Shown: positions 43,842 through 55,400 of the stretch, piece after piece
Position numbering within the stretch: position 1 is the first letter of the stretch
Layout: each line of letters starts with the position of its first letter
Translations under genes and position numbers: made by a program
Notes under the pieces: model-generated
What the model saw: the letters and a program-made list of their open reading frames with translations, nothing else
What the model was told of the DNA's origin: nothing
The model's database searches: none
From: Geosporobacter subterraneus DSM 17957
GTDB taxonomy: Bacteria; Bacillota; Clostridia; Peptostreptococcales; Thermotaleaceae
Direction of reading: 5' to 3'
Assembly (NCBI RefSeq): GCF_900142145.1
Contig: NZ_FQZV01000011.1
Coordinates: 1-64,000, forward strand
DNA: 64,000 bases

Positions 43842-45833
43842 CTATATCTTAAATTTGCTCAACTCATTGCTTAGCTGGTTGGCCAATCCATTGAGCTTGT
43901 CTGCCGCCTGAGCCACCTCATCTACTGCTGAAGTCTGCTGTTGCATGGAGGCTGTTACCTCTTCTGAGGAGGCCGCAGTCTCTTCCGATACTGCCGATAT
44001 GTTTTCTATGGCCGCCACAATACTCTGTCCATCCCGGTTTACTTCTCCTACATAGATGCCTATGCCTTCAATTTTCTCATTGATGGCCTGGATGGATTTT
44101 GAGATTTCTCCAAAGGCCCGGTTTACCTCTTCTACTGCACTGCCCTGCTCTTTGTTTCTCTCCTTCACATCCTGCATAATCTCCACAGTGTTTTTGCTGT
44201 GCGCCTGAATGCCTACTACAATCCTGCGGATTTCATCGGCTGATTTCCCCGACTGCTCCGCCAGCTTACGAATCTCGTCGGCAACCACTGCAAAGCCTCT
44301 TCCTGCATCTCCTGCTCTGGCCGCTTCTATGGCTGCATTTAAGGCCAGCAGGTTGGTCTGCTCTGCAATGGCACTGATGGTTTGCAGAATGGTTCCGATA
44401 TGCTGGGACTGTCCGTCCAGCTCTGTAACCGCTGCCACAATCCGCTCCGTTGCATCATTGTTCAGCTTTGTCTTTTCCTTTAGGGTATCCACAGTCTCTA
44501 CACCCTTATGGTTGGCTTCCATTACATCGGCTGAAACCTCCAGCATTTTATTGGTGTCTTCTCCCAGCCTCTCCATCTTTGCTGCCAGGCTGGCTACCAA
44601 TGCAGAGCCCTTCTCTGCTTCACTGGCCTGTTCTGAGGCCCCCTTGGCGATCTCCTCTACGGTTCTGGCTACCTCTTCTGCTGATGCACTGGTTTCTTCT
44701 GCCGTTGCTGCCAGGGTTTCTGCTGATCCCGTTACTTCTGTGGCTACTTGTCTTACCTGGCGTACCAAAGTCTTTAGTCCCTCTGCCATGATGTTGAAGC
44801 TTTCTGCTAAAGCCCCAACTTCATCCTTCGTCCGAATCTGACTCCGTACAGTAAAGTCTCCTTCCTTGATCCGCTCCATATCCTTAGATAAGTTCTGAAT
44901 CGGCTTAGCAATGCTGTTGGCCAGCAATACGGATATAAATATAGCAGCAGCCAGGGCTATAGCTCCGATGATCAGCATGGATTTTAGCAGGGCTGAGTTT
45001 TGTTCATGGATTTCTTTTATGCACATAATAGCTGCAACCCGCCAACCTAGCCGGTCTAAAGTATTAAATACTGCAAACTTCTGCTCCATTACCCCATCTT
45101 CTTCCATGGCATAATCCACATTTCCTTGCTTTTCTTTAGCAATTGCCGCTGCCAGTTCAGATACAGGAACAGGCTTCCCGATTAAATCCGGATTTACATG
45201 GGTCATAACATTCCCATTTTTATCGATTAAAGTTACATACCCCATTTTCCCTACTTGAATATTGTTTACAAACTTTGACAGGGTCTCCAATGAAATGTCT
45301 AATCCAACGACGCCGACAAACTGGTTCTGATAATCGTAGATAGGCTTAGCTGCCGAGATAATCAAGTCTCCTGTAAAGGCATCTACATAGGGTTCTGTCC
45401 AGACAAAACTATTTTTATTCACAGCATCCTGATACCATGGTCTGGCGGTAGGATCATAGCCTGCAGGCATTTCTGCTGCAGGATAAATGTGCATGTCCTT
45501 GTTTTTAGTGCCCAAATAAGCATAGGTGACATCGGGGTTTTCTTTGATAAAGTTTTCAAAGTCCTTTAACATCTTGATAGGTGCATCAGGATCGTCAAAG
45601 GCCTGTCTCAAGTTTTCACTTTCGCTCAATACGCCTGTCGACTGCTCAAGACCCTTCATATATGCATCAATAACATTGGCAATTTGCAGCGTTGTCTCTT
45701 GAGTAGCACTTTTCAGGTTAGCCTCCATTAGATTTACCGATTGAATAAAGGAGTTAATACCCAGAGCTGTCATAGGGATGGTAATTAAAAGAATAAAACT
45801 AAGAATCAATTTAAATCGAATACCTCTTTTCAT
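43842..45833 (-). CDS. Methyl-accepting chemotaxis protein with amino-acid-type dCache domain
   Basis: A chemoreceptor of 663 residues: membrane helix (about 8-28), external double-Cache sensor (about 35-280), second helix (about 285-307), HAMP (about 308-360) and cytoplasmic signalling domain whose tip contains [18 protein letters not shown]. The sensor carries Tyr126, Arg131, Trp133, Tyr134, Tyr149 and Asp179 with the spacing of the known amino-acid-binding dCache motif, so an amino acid ligand is likely. No other chemotaxis genes are near; it interrupts the usual prs-pth neighbourhood and has its own terminator. Confidence 0.94.
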   Translation of the reverse strand: MKRGIRFKLILSFILLITIPMTALGINSFIQSVNLMEANLKSATQETTLQIANVIDAYMKGLEQSTGVLSESENLRQAFDDPDAPIKMLKDFENFIKENPDVTYAYLGTKNKDMHIYPAAEMPAGYDPTARPWYQDAVNKNSFVWTEPYVDAFTGDLIISAAKPIYDYQNQFVGVVGLDISLETLSKFVNNIQVGKMGYVTLIDKNGNVMTHVNPDLIGKPVPVSELAAAIAKEKQGNVDYAMEEDGVMEQKFAVFNTLDRLGWRVAAIMCIKEIHEQNSALLKSMLIIGAIALAAAIFISVLLANSIAKPIQNLSKDMERIKEGDFTVRSQIRTKDEVGALAESFNIMAEGLKTLVRQVRQVATEVTGSAETLAATAEETSASAEEVARTVEEIAKGASEQASEAEKGSALVASLAAKMERLGEDTNKMLEVSADVMEANHKGVETVDTLKEKTKLNNDATERIVAAVTELDGQSQHIGTILQTISAIAEQTNLLALNAAIEAARAGDAGRGFAVVADEIRKLAEQSGKSADEIRRIVVGIQAHSKNTVEIMQDVKERNKEQGSAVEEVNRAFGEISKSIQAINEKIEGIGIYVGEVNRDGQSIVAAIENISAVSEETAASSEEVTASMQQQTSAVDEVAQAADKLNGLANQLSNELSKFKI

Positions 45834-45951
45834 CGTTCACGCCTCCCCATTTTCATTTTACGACCCCATGGATAAGACAAATTTTGTCCTATTTTGTTGT
45901 CGAAATATCTTAGGAATATTATACCGATTTTCCGATTATTCTGCAATCAAA

Positions 45952-45982
45952 GAAAAAAAGGCGGAGCATATTCCTCCACCTT
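45952..45982 (-). terminator. Terminator after prs
   Basis: Stem AAGGTGGAG/CTCCGCCTT (one G-U pair) and TTTTTTTC tail on the minus strand. Confidence 0.9.
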
Positions 45983-45989
45983 ATAGCGA

Positions 45990-46937
45990 TTAGTCGAACA
46001 GTTTGCTTACTGACATATTTTCGTAAATCCGCTTGATTGCCTCTGCAAAAACCGGTGCTACCGAAAGGGTTTTGATATTCTTCAGCTGCTTTTCCTCTGG
46101 CAGCGGTATCGTATCGGTAATAATTAGCTCCTTGATTACAGAACTCTCTATCCTCTCAATGGCTGGTCCGGATAATACGGGATGGGTACAGCATGCATAT
46201 ACCTCTTTTGCACCAAATTCCTTCAGCGCCTTTGCACCTTGTGTAATGGTACCAGCAGTATCAATCATATCATCGACTAAAATTACATTTTTCCCTTCGA
46301 TCTCCCCAATGATATTCATAACTTCAGATACATTGGCCTTTGGTCTTCTCTTATCTATGATTGCTATAGGAGTGTCCAACAGGTTGGCAAGGCTTCTGGC
46401 TCTGGTTACGCTGCCCAGGTCAGGGGACACTACAACTACATCCTCTAAGTGAAGGGCTCTAAAATATTCTGCCAGGATAGGCACACCCAGCAGATGGTCC
46501 ACAGGAATATCAAAGTATCCCTGAATCTGAGCTGCATGCAGATCCATGGATAATACCCGGTCGGCACCTGCGGTTGTAATTAAATCCGCTACCAGCTTGG
46601 CGGTAATCGGATCTCTGGCTTTTGCTTTTCGATCCTGTCTGGCATAACCATAATATGGAATTACTGCAGTAATAGCACCGGCTGAAGCTCTTTTGAAAGC
46701 ATCAATCATAATCAGCAGCTCCATTAAATGTCTGTTTACCGGCGCACTGGTAGACTGCACCACAAACACATGGGCACCTCTTACGGTTTCATTAATATTT
46801 ACAGCAATCTCCCCATCGCTGAAAGATCCTACTTGTGCACAACCAAGGCTTACACCCAACTCTTTACAAATACTTTGAGCTAAGGCATTGCTTGCATTTC
46901 CTGCAAAAACCTTGATGTTTTGACCTTTGACATTCAT
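45990..46937 (-). CDS. prs: Ribose-phosphate pyrophosphokinase
   Basis: Makes PRPP from ribose 5-phosphate and ATP for purine, pyrimidine, His and Trp synthesis. About 315 residues from the ATG at 46937 (GGGAGGG before it). Signatures are [48 protein letters not shown], and the PRPP loop [14 protein letters not shown]. It starts 17 bases after the glmU stop codon and is co-transcribed with glmU. Confidence 0.98.
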   Translation of the reverse strand: MNVKGQNIKVFAGNASNALAQSICKELGVSLGCAQVGSFSDGEIAVNINETVRGAHVFVVQSTSAPVNRHLMELLIMIDAFKRASAGAITAVIPYYGYARQDRKAKARDPITAKLVADLITTAGADRVLSMDLHAAQIQGYFDIPVDHLLGVPILAEYFRALHLEDVVVVSPDLGSVTRARSLANLLDTPIAIIDKRRPKANVSEVMNIIGEIEGKNVILVDDMIDTAGTITQGAKALKEFGAKEVYACCTHPVLSGPAIERIESSVIKELIITDTIPLPEEKQLKNIKTLSVAPVFAEAIKRIYENMSVSKLFD

Positions 46938-46953
46938 TTGTAACCCTCCCAAA

Positions 46954-48336
46954 CTAATCTTTTTTCAATAGTCCTTTTCTCTCAACCCAGCCTTGCTTGT
47001 TTTCTTGCTTTGCTCTTGCAACCGATAATGCTCCTGCCGGAACCGTTTTCGTAATGGTGGAGCCCGTAGCAACATACCCATTCTTCTCAACGGTTACTGG
47101 AGCAACGAGATTCACATTGCTGCCTATAAAGGCATTATCCTCTACAACGGCCTTATGCTTGTTTTTTCCATCATAATTCACAAATACAACACCACAGCCT
47201 ATATTAACATTTTTTCCAACTTCTCCATCGCCTATGTAAGCTAAATGAGAAGCTTTAGAATGATCTCCAATGGTAGAATTCTTTACCTCAACAAAATCTC
47301 CTATCTTTACATGCTTTCCTAATTTACTGTTTGGTCGCAGATAGGCATAGGGGCCAATGTGGCAATCATCCTCCACAAAGCTGTCAATCAGGGTAGAGCT
47401 TTGGACTTCTACACGATTCTTCAAAATACAATTTTCAATACGACTGTTGTGGCCAATGATACAGTCTTCTCCAATCTCTGTGTTCCCTTTAATGATGGCA
47501 CCAGGATATATTATGGTATCTCTTCCTATTACTACAGTTTTATCAATATAGGTATTTTTCGGATCTAAGATGGTTACACCAGATTCCATTAGCCCTGTTA
47601 AAATACGCATCTGCATTACTTCCTCCGCCTCTGCCAACTGTACCCTTGAGTTCACACCCATAATATCTGTAGGATCTTCTATGGTGAAAGCTCCAACTTT
47701 ATATCCCTGGCGATTCAGGATCTCTACTACATCTGTAATATAGTACTCCTTTTGGGCGTTGTTATTGGTAAGCTCCTTTAATGCCTGCTTTAAAAACTTG
47801 CTCTCATAGCAGTAAATACCTGAATTGATTTCCTGGATAGTTTTTTCCTCCGGCGTTGCATCTTTTTGCTCAACGATTCGCATTACCCTGCCGTCTTCAT
47901 CCCGCACAATTCTACCATACCCTGTTGGATCCTCCATCACCGCCGTCAGTACAGTGGCCTGGAAGCCTCCTTCCCGATGAAAGTCGATTAAGTGCTGAAT
48001 GACATTTCCCCGTATCAAAGGGGTGTCTCCATAAAGCAATAACACAAGACCTTCTTCCTCTAATAAATGGTCTGTTTGCATAACTGCATGGCCTGTCCCC
48101 AGCTGTTCTTCCTGCAGCACAAAAGATACATTGCGATGGCCTGTGGCTTTCTTTACAAGATCAGCTCCATGTCCTATTACCAAAATGGTTTTTTCTGCCG
48201 CAATTCCCTCTTCTGCAATATCGATTACATGCTCAACCATGGCTTTGCCGCCTACCGGATGCAAAACCTTCGGAAGCTTAGACTTCATTCTCGTTCCTGC
48301 ACCTGCAGCTAAAATAACCGCTGTTATTTTACTCAT
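46954..48336 (-). CDS. glmU: Bifunctional GlcNAc-1-P uridyltransferase / GlcN-1-P acetyltransferase
   Basis: Makes UDP-GlcNAc for cell wall synthesis. About 460 residues: N-terminal nucleotidyltransferase ([29 protein letters not shown]) and a C-terminal left-handed beta helix of hexapeptide repeats (from about 250) with the acetyltransferase site [20 protein letters not shown] and [15 protein letters not shown]. The ATG at 48336 follows GGAG. Upstream promoter candidate at 48375-48403. Confidence 0.97.
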   Translation of the reverse strand: MSKITAVILAAGAGTRMKSKLPKVLHPVGGKAMVEHVIDIAEEGIAAEKTILVIGHGADLVKKATGHRNVSFVLQEEQLGTGHAVMQTDHLLEEEGLVLLLYGDTPLIRGNVIQHLIDFHREGGFQATVLTAVMEDPTGYGRIVRDEDGRVMRIVEQKDATPEEKTIQEINSGIYCYESKFLKQALKELTNNNAQKEYYITDVVEILNRQGYKVGAFTIEDPTDIMGVNSRVQLAEAEEVMQMRILTGLMESGVTILDPKNTYIDKTVVIGRDTIIYPGAIIKGNTEIGEDCIIGHNSRIENCILKNRVEVQSSTLIDSFVEDDCHIGPYAYLRPNSKLGKHVKIGDFVEVKNSTIGDHSKASHLAYIGDGEVGKNVNIGCGVVFVNYDGKNKHKAVVEDNAFIGSNVNLVAPVTVEKNGYVATGSTITKTVPAGALSVARAKQENKQGWVERKGLLKKD

Positions 48337-48374
48337 TCCTGCCACTCCTTATTATACATGATTTCAAAGTTTAT

Positions 48375-48403
48375 TGTATACAGGATTCAATCTTTTTTGT
48401 CTA
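48375..48403 (-). promoter_or_regulatory. Promoter of glmU-prs
   Basis: TAGACA (48398-48403) and TATACA (48375-48380) on the minus strand are 17 bases apart, about 40 bases before the glmU start and after the spoVG terminators. Confidence 0.65.
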
Positions 48404-48552
48404 ATTTTGCTGCCAAATTCTATTTTATAATATCATATGTAGGTAAACTTTTTCCCGTTCAATAGTATACCACTTTTTGTCATAAACATCATCATGGTTT
48501 TCGAGTTTTTTCTTTGTCTTTCTTCATCACAAAAATAAAATCCATAAAAATA

Positions 48553-48588
48553 AAAACTATGACTGTCTTATCTGACTGCCATAGTTTT
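48553..48588 (-). terminator. Second terminator-like hairpin after spoVG
   Basis: A 9-bp stem AAAACTATG/CATAGTTTT with an 18-base loop, followed by TTTTATTTTTATGG on the minus strand. It backs up the stronger hairpin next to spoVG. Confidence 0.6.
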
Positions 48589-48606
48589 AAGTGTTTCCTG
48601 CAGACT

Positions 48607-48646
48607 AAAAGGAATATAGATCATAACGATGATCTATATTCCTTTT
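48607..48646 (-). terminator. Terminator after spoVG
   Basis: A perfect 18-bp stem (48607-48624 with 48629-48646) and four-base loop touching the spoVG stop codon. The tail TAGTCTG is short in T, which may be why a second hairpin follows. Confidence 0.85.
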
Positions 48647-48918
48647 TACTCTTCTTCTTTTTCATCCTTTACCTTTTCATACTCAGAAAAGATTGCATCC
48701 TGTAGTCTTGTCCTTGTCTCTGAGTTGATTGGATGGGCGATATCTCGAAAATCTCCCTCACCCATCTTTCTGCTGGGCATAGCGATAAATAATCCGTTTT
48801 GTCCTTCGATAATCTTGATATCATGTACAACAAATTCATTATCAAAAGTTACTGATACTATTGCTTTCATCTTTCCTTCATCATTAATCTTGCGAATTCG
48901 TACGTCAGTAACCTTCAT
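48646..48918 (-). CDS. spoVG: Septation/sporulation regulator SpoVG
   Basis: A small nucleic-acid-binding regulator, about 90 residues. [20 protein letters not shown] start, [20 protein letters not shown] and [13 protein letters not shown] are diagnostic. AGGTGGTG precedes the ATG at 48918; an ATG four codons upstream is within the site. Order purR-spoVG-glmU-prs equals that of B. subtilis, except that yabJ is absent. Confidence 0.98.
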   Translation of the reverse strand: MKVTDVRIRKINDEGKMKAIVSVTFDNEFVVHDIKIIEGQNGLFIAMPSRKMGEGDFRDIAHPINSETRTRLQDAIFSEYEKVKDEKEEE

Positions 48919-49033
48919 GTTGTTCACCACCTTCCCGGTCCGTGCTAACTAAGATTCTTAACTTATTCTCTAAAAATTTCCAATCTCCTGCTTGTCCAGG
49001 GATAAATTTTCAAATAATTTGACTTTTTATAAG

Positions 49034-49849
49034 CTAGATTAAGCTTTCATTTGGATAGACATGGATTCTACCCTCTTTTTCATCTACATTTTGCAGAATT
49101 AATAAAGGAATATAGTGATCTACCAGCTTTTTCTCAGGCTCACTGGTAGCAATCATTACGCCAATGCCTTTTACGTTTGCTTCAAACTCTTTCATCATGT
49201 CAATCATGCCCTTTGCCGTTCCCCCTGCTTTCATGAAATCATCAATGATAATTACATTGGCACCATTCTTAATTGCCCGTTTAGAGATAGACATAGTTTG
49301 GATTTTTCCCGTAGATCCGGATACATAATTGATGCTTACAGTAGATCCTTCTGTTACTTTGCTGTCGCGGCGAAGAATAATGAGTGGTAGGTTTAAGGCA
49401 TTGGCAGTCATCAGTGCAATGGGAATTCCCTTTGTTTCCACAGTCACAACATAATCCAGGGTCTCTCCTGCAAACTGGCTGGCAAAAATTTCGCCCATCT
49501 TGCGTACTAAGGTCGGATTATAGATAATATCTGCCATATACAGAAACGTGCCGGGGACAATTCGATTTGGCTCCTCCAGCTTCCTGCAAATCCCCTCCAA
49601 TACTGCCCGGTTATTCTCCCGGCTTGTAATCGGGATATACTTAACCCCTCCAGCAGCACCGGCAATAGTTTCAATCTTACCTAATTTCAAATCCTCCATC
49701 ATTTTTTTTGCAACTACAATGTCTTCACTGATTGTTGATTTAGCTGCATTGAAGCGATTTGTAAAATAACTGAGAGTAAATATTTCATTAGGATGATCAG
49801 AAAGAATTTTAATCAGTGCACCCACACGCTCATTTCTTTTTAGTTTCAT
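49034..49849 (-). CDS. purR: Purine operon repressor PurR
   Basis: A PRPP-responsive repressor of purine genes. 271 residues: winged-helix N terminus (MKLKRNERVGALIKILSDHP, AAKSTISEDI) and a phosphoribosyltransferase-like C-terminal domain with VETKGIPIALMTANALNLP and the PRPP loop VIIIDDFMKAGGTAKGM. It diverges from murC across a 257-base gap. Confidence 0.97.
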   Translation of the reverse strand: MKLKRNERVGALIKILSDHPNEIFTLSYFTNRFNAAKSTISEDIVVAKKMMEDLKLGKIETIAGAAGGVKYIPITSRENNRAVLEGICRKLEEPNRIVPGTFLYMADIIYNPTLVRKMGEIFASQFAGETLDYVVTVETKGIPIALMTANALNLPLIILRRDSKVTEGSTVSINYVSGSTGKIQTMSISKRAIKNGANVIIIDDFMKAGGTAKGMIDMMKEFEANVKGIGVMIATSEPEKKLVDHYIPLLILQNVDEKEGRIHVYPNESLI

Positions 49850-49959
49850 AACCTACGCCCCAATCCGAATGTTTTAGTATTTATTATATAATTTTATTCG
49901 TTTTCTCTAAAATATTCAATGTCTACTTTAATAAATTTTTATCAAAATTATTTAAAACC

Positions 49960-49978
49960 ATCATATATATGATATAAT
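49960..49978 (+). promoter_or_regulatory. AT-rich palindrome and -10 in the purR-murC divergent region
   Basis: A perfect 14-base palindrome ATCATATATATGAT (49960-49973) overlaps a TATAAT (49973-49978) reading toward murC. A -35 is not clear (TTATTT lies 19 bases upstream). It could be an operator site or chance AT-rich symmetry. The transcript would then carry a small CCCTGA/TCAGGG hairpin at about 49993-50016. Confidence 0.4.
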
Positions 49979-50106
49979 TTGACTAGCCTGTCCCTGAAAG
50001 TTTTAGCAGTCAGGGGAATATACATATATTAATAAGTTTTTGTGTCAATACTAGAAATGATTTTTATGGCAAGTTTTTTAGATATATTGAAAATGGAGGA
50101 AACAGA

Positions 50107-51495
50107 ATGGTTAATTTTGATCTAAACGCTCACCACATGCAGCATATCCACTTTATAGGGATCGGCGGCATCAGTATGAGTGGGATTGCAGAAATGCTTC
50201 TATCCTTTGGCTATAAAGTATCTGGTTCAGATTTAAAATCCTCTAAGATTACAGACCGATTACAGGAAAAGGGCGCCGAGGTGATCATTGGACATCATCC
50301 TGAAAATATTAAAGCCTGTGATCTGGTAGTCTATACTGCTGCGGTAAAAGAAGATAATCCGGAGCTGGCAAAGGCTCGACAGACGGGGATTCCCGTAATT
50401 GATCGTGCAGAAATGCTAGGGTTATTAATGAAAAAATTCGATACCAGTATTGCAGTAGCAGGAACTCACGGAAAAACCACCACAACCTCCATGATTTCCC
50501 TTATTTTAGAGCATGCAGGTTTTGACCCTACGATTCTTGTAGGTGGGGAACTGGATGAAATCAACGGCAATATTAAAATTGGCAAAGATCAATATCTTGT
50601 GACGGAAGCCTGTGAATACGTAGAAAGTTTTCTGAAATTCTTTCCCAAAATCGGTATCATACTCAATATTGATGCAGACCATTTGGATTACTTTAAAAAT
50701 ATGGATCATATCTTTGAAGCTTTCACAAGATTTGCCCAGCGCATTCCCCAAGATGGTTTTCTCATCGCCTGCAAGGATGATTTGCATACAGAAGCTTTGA
50801 TAAAAAAAGTTCACTGCCCTATCATTACCTACGGTATGAAGGAAGAGGCCGACTATCAGGCAAAAAACATACAATTCAATTCCCAAGGTTTTCCTGGTTT
50901 TGAAGCATATCATAAAGAAGAATTGTTAGGGAAATTTCAGCTTTCTGTTCCAGGCCATCATAATATCAGCAATGCCTTGGCTGCCATCGCCTGCTGTCAT
51001 TTACTGGGGGTTCCGCTAAAAACAATGCAAGAAAAACTAAACCGCTTCCAAGGAACCCATAGACGTTTTGAAAAGCTTGGAGAGATGAATGGACTTACCA
51101 TTGTCGATGACTATGCTCATCATCCTACAGAGATCAAAGCTACATTGCAAGCGTCCACCCAGTATCCTCACCGTAAAATTTGGTGTGTTTTTCAGCCCCA
51201 TACTTATACCCGCACCATTACATTGCTGGAAGAGTTCGCGAAGGCTTTTAAGGATGCAGATCATGTGATCATTTCAGATATCTATGCTGCAAGAGAGAAG
51301 GATACCGGCGCAGTCCATTCCAGAGACCTGGTTAAAGCCATTGAGAAGCATCAGCAAAATGTCACCTATATCGGCAGTTTTGAAGAAATCAGAAACTATC
51401 TTTTAAAACATGCCCAGTCAGGGGATCTGATTATTACTATGGGTGCCGGAGATATTTACCGGGTTGGTGAAATGCTTTTAGAAAAGCAAAATTGA
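50107..51495 (+). CDS. murC: UDP-N-acetylmuramate--L-alanine ligase
   Basis: Adds L-Ala to UDP-MurNAc, the first peptide step of peptidoglycan synthesis. 462 residues: HFIGIGGISMSGIAEMLLSFGY near the N terminus, the ATP loop AGTHGKTTTTSMISLILEHAG (about 118-138), DYAHHPTEIKATLQA and FQPHTYTRT. ATGGAGGAA precedes the ATG. It is the only plus-strand gene in the window. Confidence 0.98.
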   Translation: MVNFDLNAHHMQHIHFIGIGGISMSGIAEMLLSFGYKVSGSDLKSSKITDRLQEKGAEVIIGHHPENIKACDLVVYTAAVKEDNPELAKARQTGIPVIDRAEMLGLLMKKFDTSIAVAGTHGKTTTTSMISLILEHAGFDPTILVGGELDEINGNIKIGKDQYLVTEACEYVESFLKFFPKIGIILNIDADHLDYFKNMDHIFEAFTRFAQRIPQDGFLIACKDDLHTEALIKKVHCPIITYGMKEEADYQAKNIQFNSQGFPGFEAYHKEELLGKFQLSVPGHHNISNALAAIACCHLLGVPLKTMQEKLNRFQGTHRRFEKLGEMNGLTIVDDYAHHPTEIKATLQASTQYPHRKIWCVFQPHTYTRTITLLEEFAKAFKDADHVIISDIYAAREKDTGAVHSRDLVKAIEKHQQNVTYIGSFEEIRNYLLKHAQSGDLIITMGAGDIYRVGEMLLEKQN

Positions 51496-51517
51496 CTCTC
51501 GTCAATTATTGTTTTCG

Positions 51518-51683
51518 CTAGGGAACCTCATGGTTCCCTTCGACGGCTGCAAGTCAGCCTGAGCACTTTCCTTAAACCAGCAAAGGGGATTCCCCTTTGC
51601 AAACCCCATTGTCGTTGAACCATACCCCAAACCGATACGGAAAAAGCAGAAGAAGCATTATCTCAGCAAGGGATAATGCTTCT
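51518..51683 (+). terminator. Three hairpins downstream of murC
   Basis: The stretch 51496-51715 has stems at 51520-51539 (AGGGAACC), 51580-51600 (GCAAAGGGG) and 51651-51683 (AGAAGCATTATC, 12 bp perfect). None has a long T tract; the last, followed by CTCTTGCTC, is the likeliest murC terminator. GACGGCTGCAAGTCAGCCTGAGC between them resembles a dispersed repeat. The boundary of the accessory island lies near here. Confidence 0.55.
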
Positions 51684-51715
51684 CTCTTGCTCGTTATGAA
51701 TGTCCAATTGGTACA

Positions 51716-52431
51716 TCAATATGGCCGATGGCTACACAGAATTATGGGGCAAAAACTTTTTAGAACTTTATCGATATAGACACTGATAGGGCCTGTTCTA
51801 AAACCATTCCCAGAAGCCTCACAGTCAATTTTAACTTCATAAATTTCATTGACATTAACTTCGTCTTCAATAAACTCTTCAGTATTTGAAAAATTTACGG
51901 CATTTACATCAAACGCACCTTTGCACAGTTTAGCTCTCTTTGATCTTATTTGGTCACTGAACCAATTTGATATGGCTTTGGGGTCTCGGCTTTGCCACGC
52001 ACTCCCGCCATGTTCATAACTGTATGTACCGTCGCTATTTAGTGTTCTTCTGTAAACAGCAAAATCTACATGATAACCATTACTATATTTTATTCTGACA
52101 CAGTTTGTTTTTGCTTCAGGTTCTGTCCCGAGATTTCCCTTTTTTGCGATTGATGGCATCTGCGACTATGTTTCTGACGGATAATGGACCCAAATTGTTA
52201 ATATTGGCTGAGTCAAAAACAATAGCTACATCAATATCGTAATCATTAGAATCATTTTGAATTACAGCATACATAGCCATACTGCCCTGGATCAAAGTCT
52301 CGGCAATGCTATAGGAAGTCCCATGCTCATCATTATACTCTTTGAAACCACTTTTAAGCCTTCGAATATTTGTATTCCGTTTGGTGCGGAGGTCATTTTG
52401 TGCGTCCTGTAGTGATTATAAGCCTTAACAT
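51716..52431 (-). pseudogene. Broken CBASS-type CD-NTase (cyclic oligonucleotide synthase) gene
   Basis: Two overlapping frames together read as a CD-NTase. The first (about 52410-52145) gives RNTNIRRLKSGFKEYN, then ETLIQGSMAMYAVIQND and YDIDVAIVF: the GS motif and the DxD metal site. The second (52159-51716) continues with TNCVRIKYSNGYHVDFAVYR, which supplies the third acidic residue (HVDF), and a SGNGFRTGPISVY piece of the C-terminal sensor domain. A +1 frame change at a run of six A and three G (about 52144-52152) breaks the gene, a second shift is likely near 52400, and the C terminus is cut off. No CBASS effector gene is adjacent. Homology is by motif reading only. Confidence 0.8.
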
Positions 52432-52474
52432 CGAAACACCTCCCTCACCAAAATCTATAGTATCATGCAGTAAA

Positions 52475-55400
52475 TCAACTCAACACCTTATCCAATAGTG
52501 CCGCATAACTGTCAACCACGTCATATACAACAGAATCCGTACTGATAGCCTTAAAATGCTCGCGAGCGCAGTGGATTTTTGCTTCCTCGACCATACGCAT
52601 CTGCATTGTGGACATAGAGCCTTTTGTCTCGGCAACAAAGTAGATATGCTTCACTTTGCCCTCTTGAAAAGCTATCGCCCAGTCGGGGTTATATTTTCCT
52701 ACAGGTGTGCTAATATAAAAGCCCTTCGGCAGCTTTACATAAACCGCCACTTCATTGCAGATATCAACGTTCTCCGCAAAGGTTCTCTCATTTGAGGAAT
52801 CATATAGGATATGGTCATATAGATGCTTCTTCGCGGCCATTGCGTTCACGCCAAGCTGTCCCTTTAATGATGGCTCGGTAAAAATGGTAGTCTCATAAAC
52901 CGCATCCAGCTTATTATAAGTGATGTGCTGAATGATGGTCGTTGCTTTTTGCTCGTTAATGATCTGTGCTGCCTTAATAATGAATTCCTCCGGATTATTC
53001 GCAAACTGGCCAAAGACAGCCTTTTCTATTCCATGCAGGATGCTTACAACAGCTTTTCTGGTAAGCCCTGTTTCGGTGACCACTTTACCGACGAGGTCAT
53101 ATTTTACCGCACTGCTTGCGGATATTTCAGCTTTGTAAACCTCGTTTTTCTCCTTCACAAAGGCTGACCCCTGTTGCAGTTGTTCCCGGGATTGAATATC
53201 GGTCATCGACCCGGTTTCTACCTTGAAAAATATTTTAGATACACGCAGTTCCCGGTTCAGTGCCGATATTGCTTTCTGAATCAATTCATCCTGGTCGAAT
53301 TCCACCACATATACAGACTTGGCGTTTATATTAGCCCATAACTTCTGGAATTCCGGCAAGCCCAGCTTGGATTTGTCAAGCTTCAACTCAACATTGTTTT
53401 TCCGTGCGTTCTCAGGCTGCATGGACCGGCTGTCGTAAATAGAATCGAGAATCGCTATTACGGACTCTTTGCAATCGGCGGCTTCTTGGGCGATTTCAAG
53501 ACTGCCGTTTTTCTTATCCTCATAATATTTATCTGTAAGGACACCTTTCTTTACATATCCGCTGGTGATAAGTCCCTCGTAAATACTCTGGGCAAGGTCG
53601 ATATCAACAACCTGTTCAGCGCCGCTGGCATCTTTTATTACTTTGCTCTTAAAGAGATCTGCCGTTACCATTCGTGGCCTGTCAGCTACAGCCTCGGCAA
53701 GCTCGGTTTGAAGGCCTTTGGCGAAGCTGTCATAGCTTTCGTTGGCGATAACGGTAAGAACATTCACGTTATGGACATCCTCGCCCAGCAGGTTCGTATC
53801 CATACGTTCTCCGTTTTGATTTACAGAGAGACGTAAGCCCCGCCCGACTTCCTGACGCTTGCGGACATCGCTGCCGCTCTGCTTGAGGGTGCATATCTGA
53901 AACACATTCGGATTGTCCCATCCCTCGCGGAGAGCAGAGTGAGAGAAAATAAACCTCACCGGCTCCCGTCGATCCAGCAATCGCTCTTTATTTTTCATAA
54001 TCAGATCATAAGCGTCTGCATCGTCGGAGGTGCGCTCCCGCCTGTCGCCCAGCTTGCTGTCAATCATCCGCTGGCTCTTTTTGTCCATGGAAAAATATCC
54101 TGCATGGGTTTCCTCTGCGGTTATTCCGTCAAGATATTTAAAATACGCATCACCATCATCGATTTCAAGCTGAAGGTTACTGATCACTTGTTTGTATTCT
54201 TCCTCGAACATATCGGCATACAGGCCATTAAAGGCAAGACCTGCAGCATCGTACTGCTTGTACTTTGCAACTTCATCAATGAAGAAAAGCGACAATACCT
54301 TGATGCCTTTATAGAACAACTGCCGTTCCCGTTCGATGTGAGAGAGGATGGTCTCGCGGATTTGGATGCGCCTGAGCTGCTCCTCGCTGACCGCCCCGAT
54401 AACATCACCGGCAAAGAGCTTGATGCCGTTTGTGAACTCGATGGAGCTGTCTCTTCCGTCAATCCGCAGCACGGTGTATCCGTTTTTGTATTCTTCAAGC
54501 TCACCGGAATTGGGAAACAGGTTGTACCCCTCACCTACGGTACGCCGGGTCTTTCGGACACCGCTTGAACCTTTTACATCAAACTCTATGGTTGCAGTAG
54601 GGTTGCCCTTGGAGAGGTTGATGCTTTCCAGATATATATATCCTTCGGTTGCCGTGCTGCCCGTAACAGAAATACCCTTAACGGCAATCTTTTTGACCAG
54701 CTTTTTGTTGTAGGCTTCCATTGCGTCCAGGCGGTAAATCATATTATAAACGCTGTCCTTCTTGTGTGTTGCAGAATAGCGCAGCGTAAACAGCGGATTG
54801 AATTCTTTGAGGCGTTCCTTTGTGGCAGCGCCTTCCACCGACTGAGGTTCGTCGATAATCAGTATAGGATTGGTTTTTGCAAGAATATCAATGGGCTTGC
54901 GGCTTCTGAACTCGTCTAGCTTCATGTAAATGCGGCGGGCATCCTTGCCGCGGGCGTTAAATGCCTGTGAATTGATAATCATCACATTGATGGCACTGTC
55001 TGAAGCAAAGCGGTCTATCTCCGTCAGCTGTGCGGAATTGTATATAAAATACCGGATTTTCTTTCCGTATTCCTCCGCAAAATGTTCCTCTGTAATCTGA
55101 AAAGATTTATATACGCCCTCGCGTATGGCAACGCTTGGAACAACGACAATGAACTTGCTCCAGCCGTATCGCTTGTTCAGCTCGTACATGGTTTTAATAT
55201 AGGTATAGGTCTTGCCAACGCCGGTTTCCATTTCCACGGTCAGGTTATATCGGCCCTCCAATTGCTTGGAAGGCTCAATCTGGTTGCTGCGCTGGATTCT
55301 GTTGATGTTTTCGAGGATAACCCCGTCGTTCAATTCCGGCACAAGCCTGGAGTTGCCAAAACCGGTAAAACGTTCCGCTTCATCAAACGCTATTTGCTCG

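Noticed and set aside
44209-44841. Long plus-strand frame opposite the chemoreceptor
   Set aside because: Low-complexity Ser/Ala-rich product mirroring the chemoreceptor's coiled coil; the minus-strand gene is certain.
53939-54568. Plus-strand frame of 209 codons opposite res
   Set aside because: Antisense to the conserved res gene, with no domain and no ribosome-binding site.
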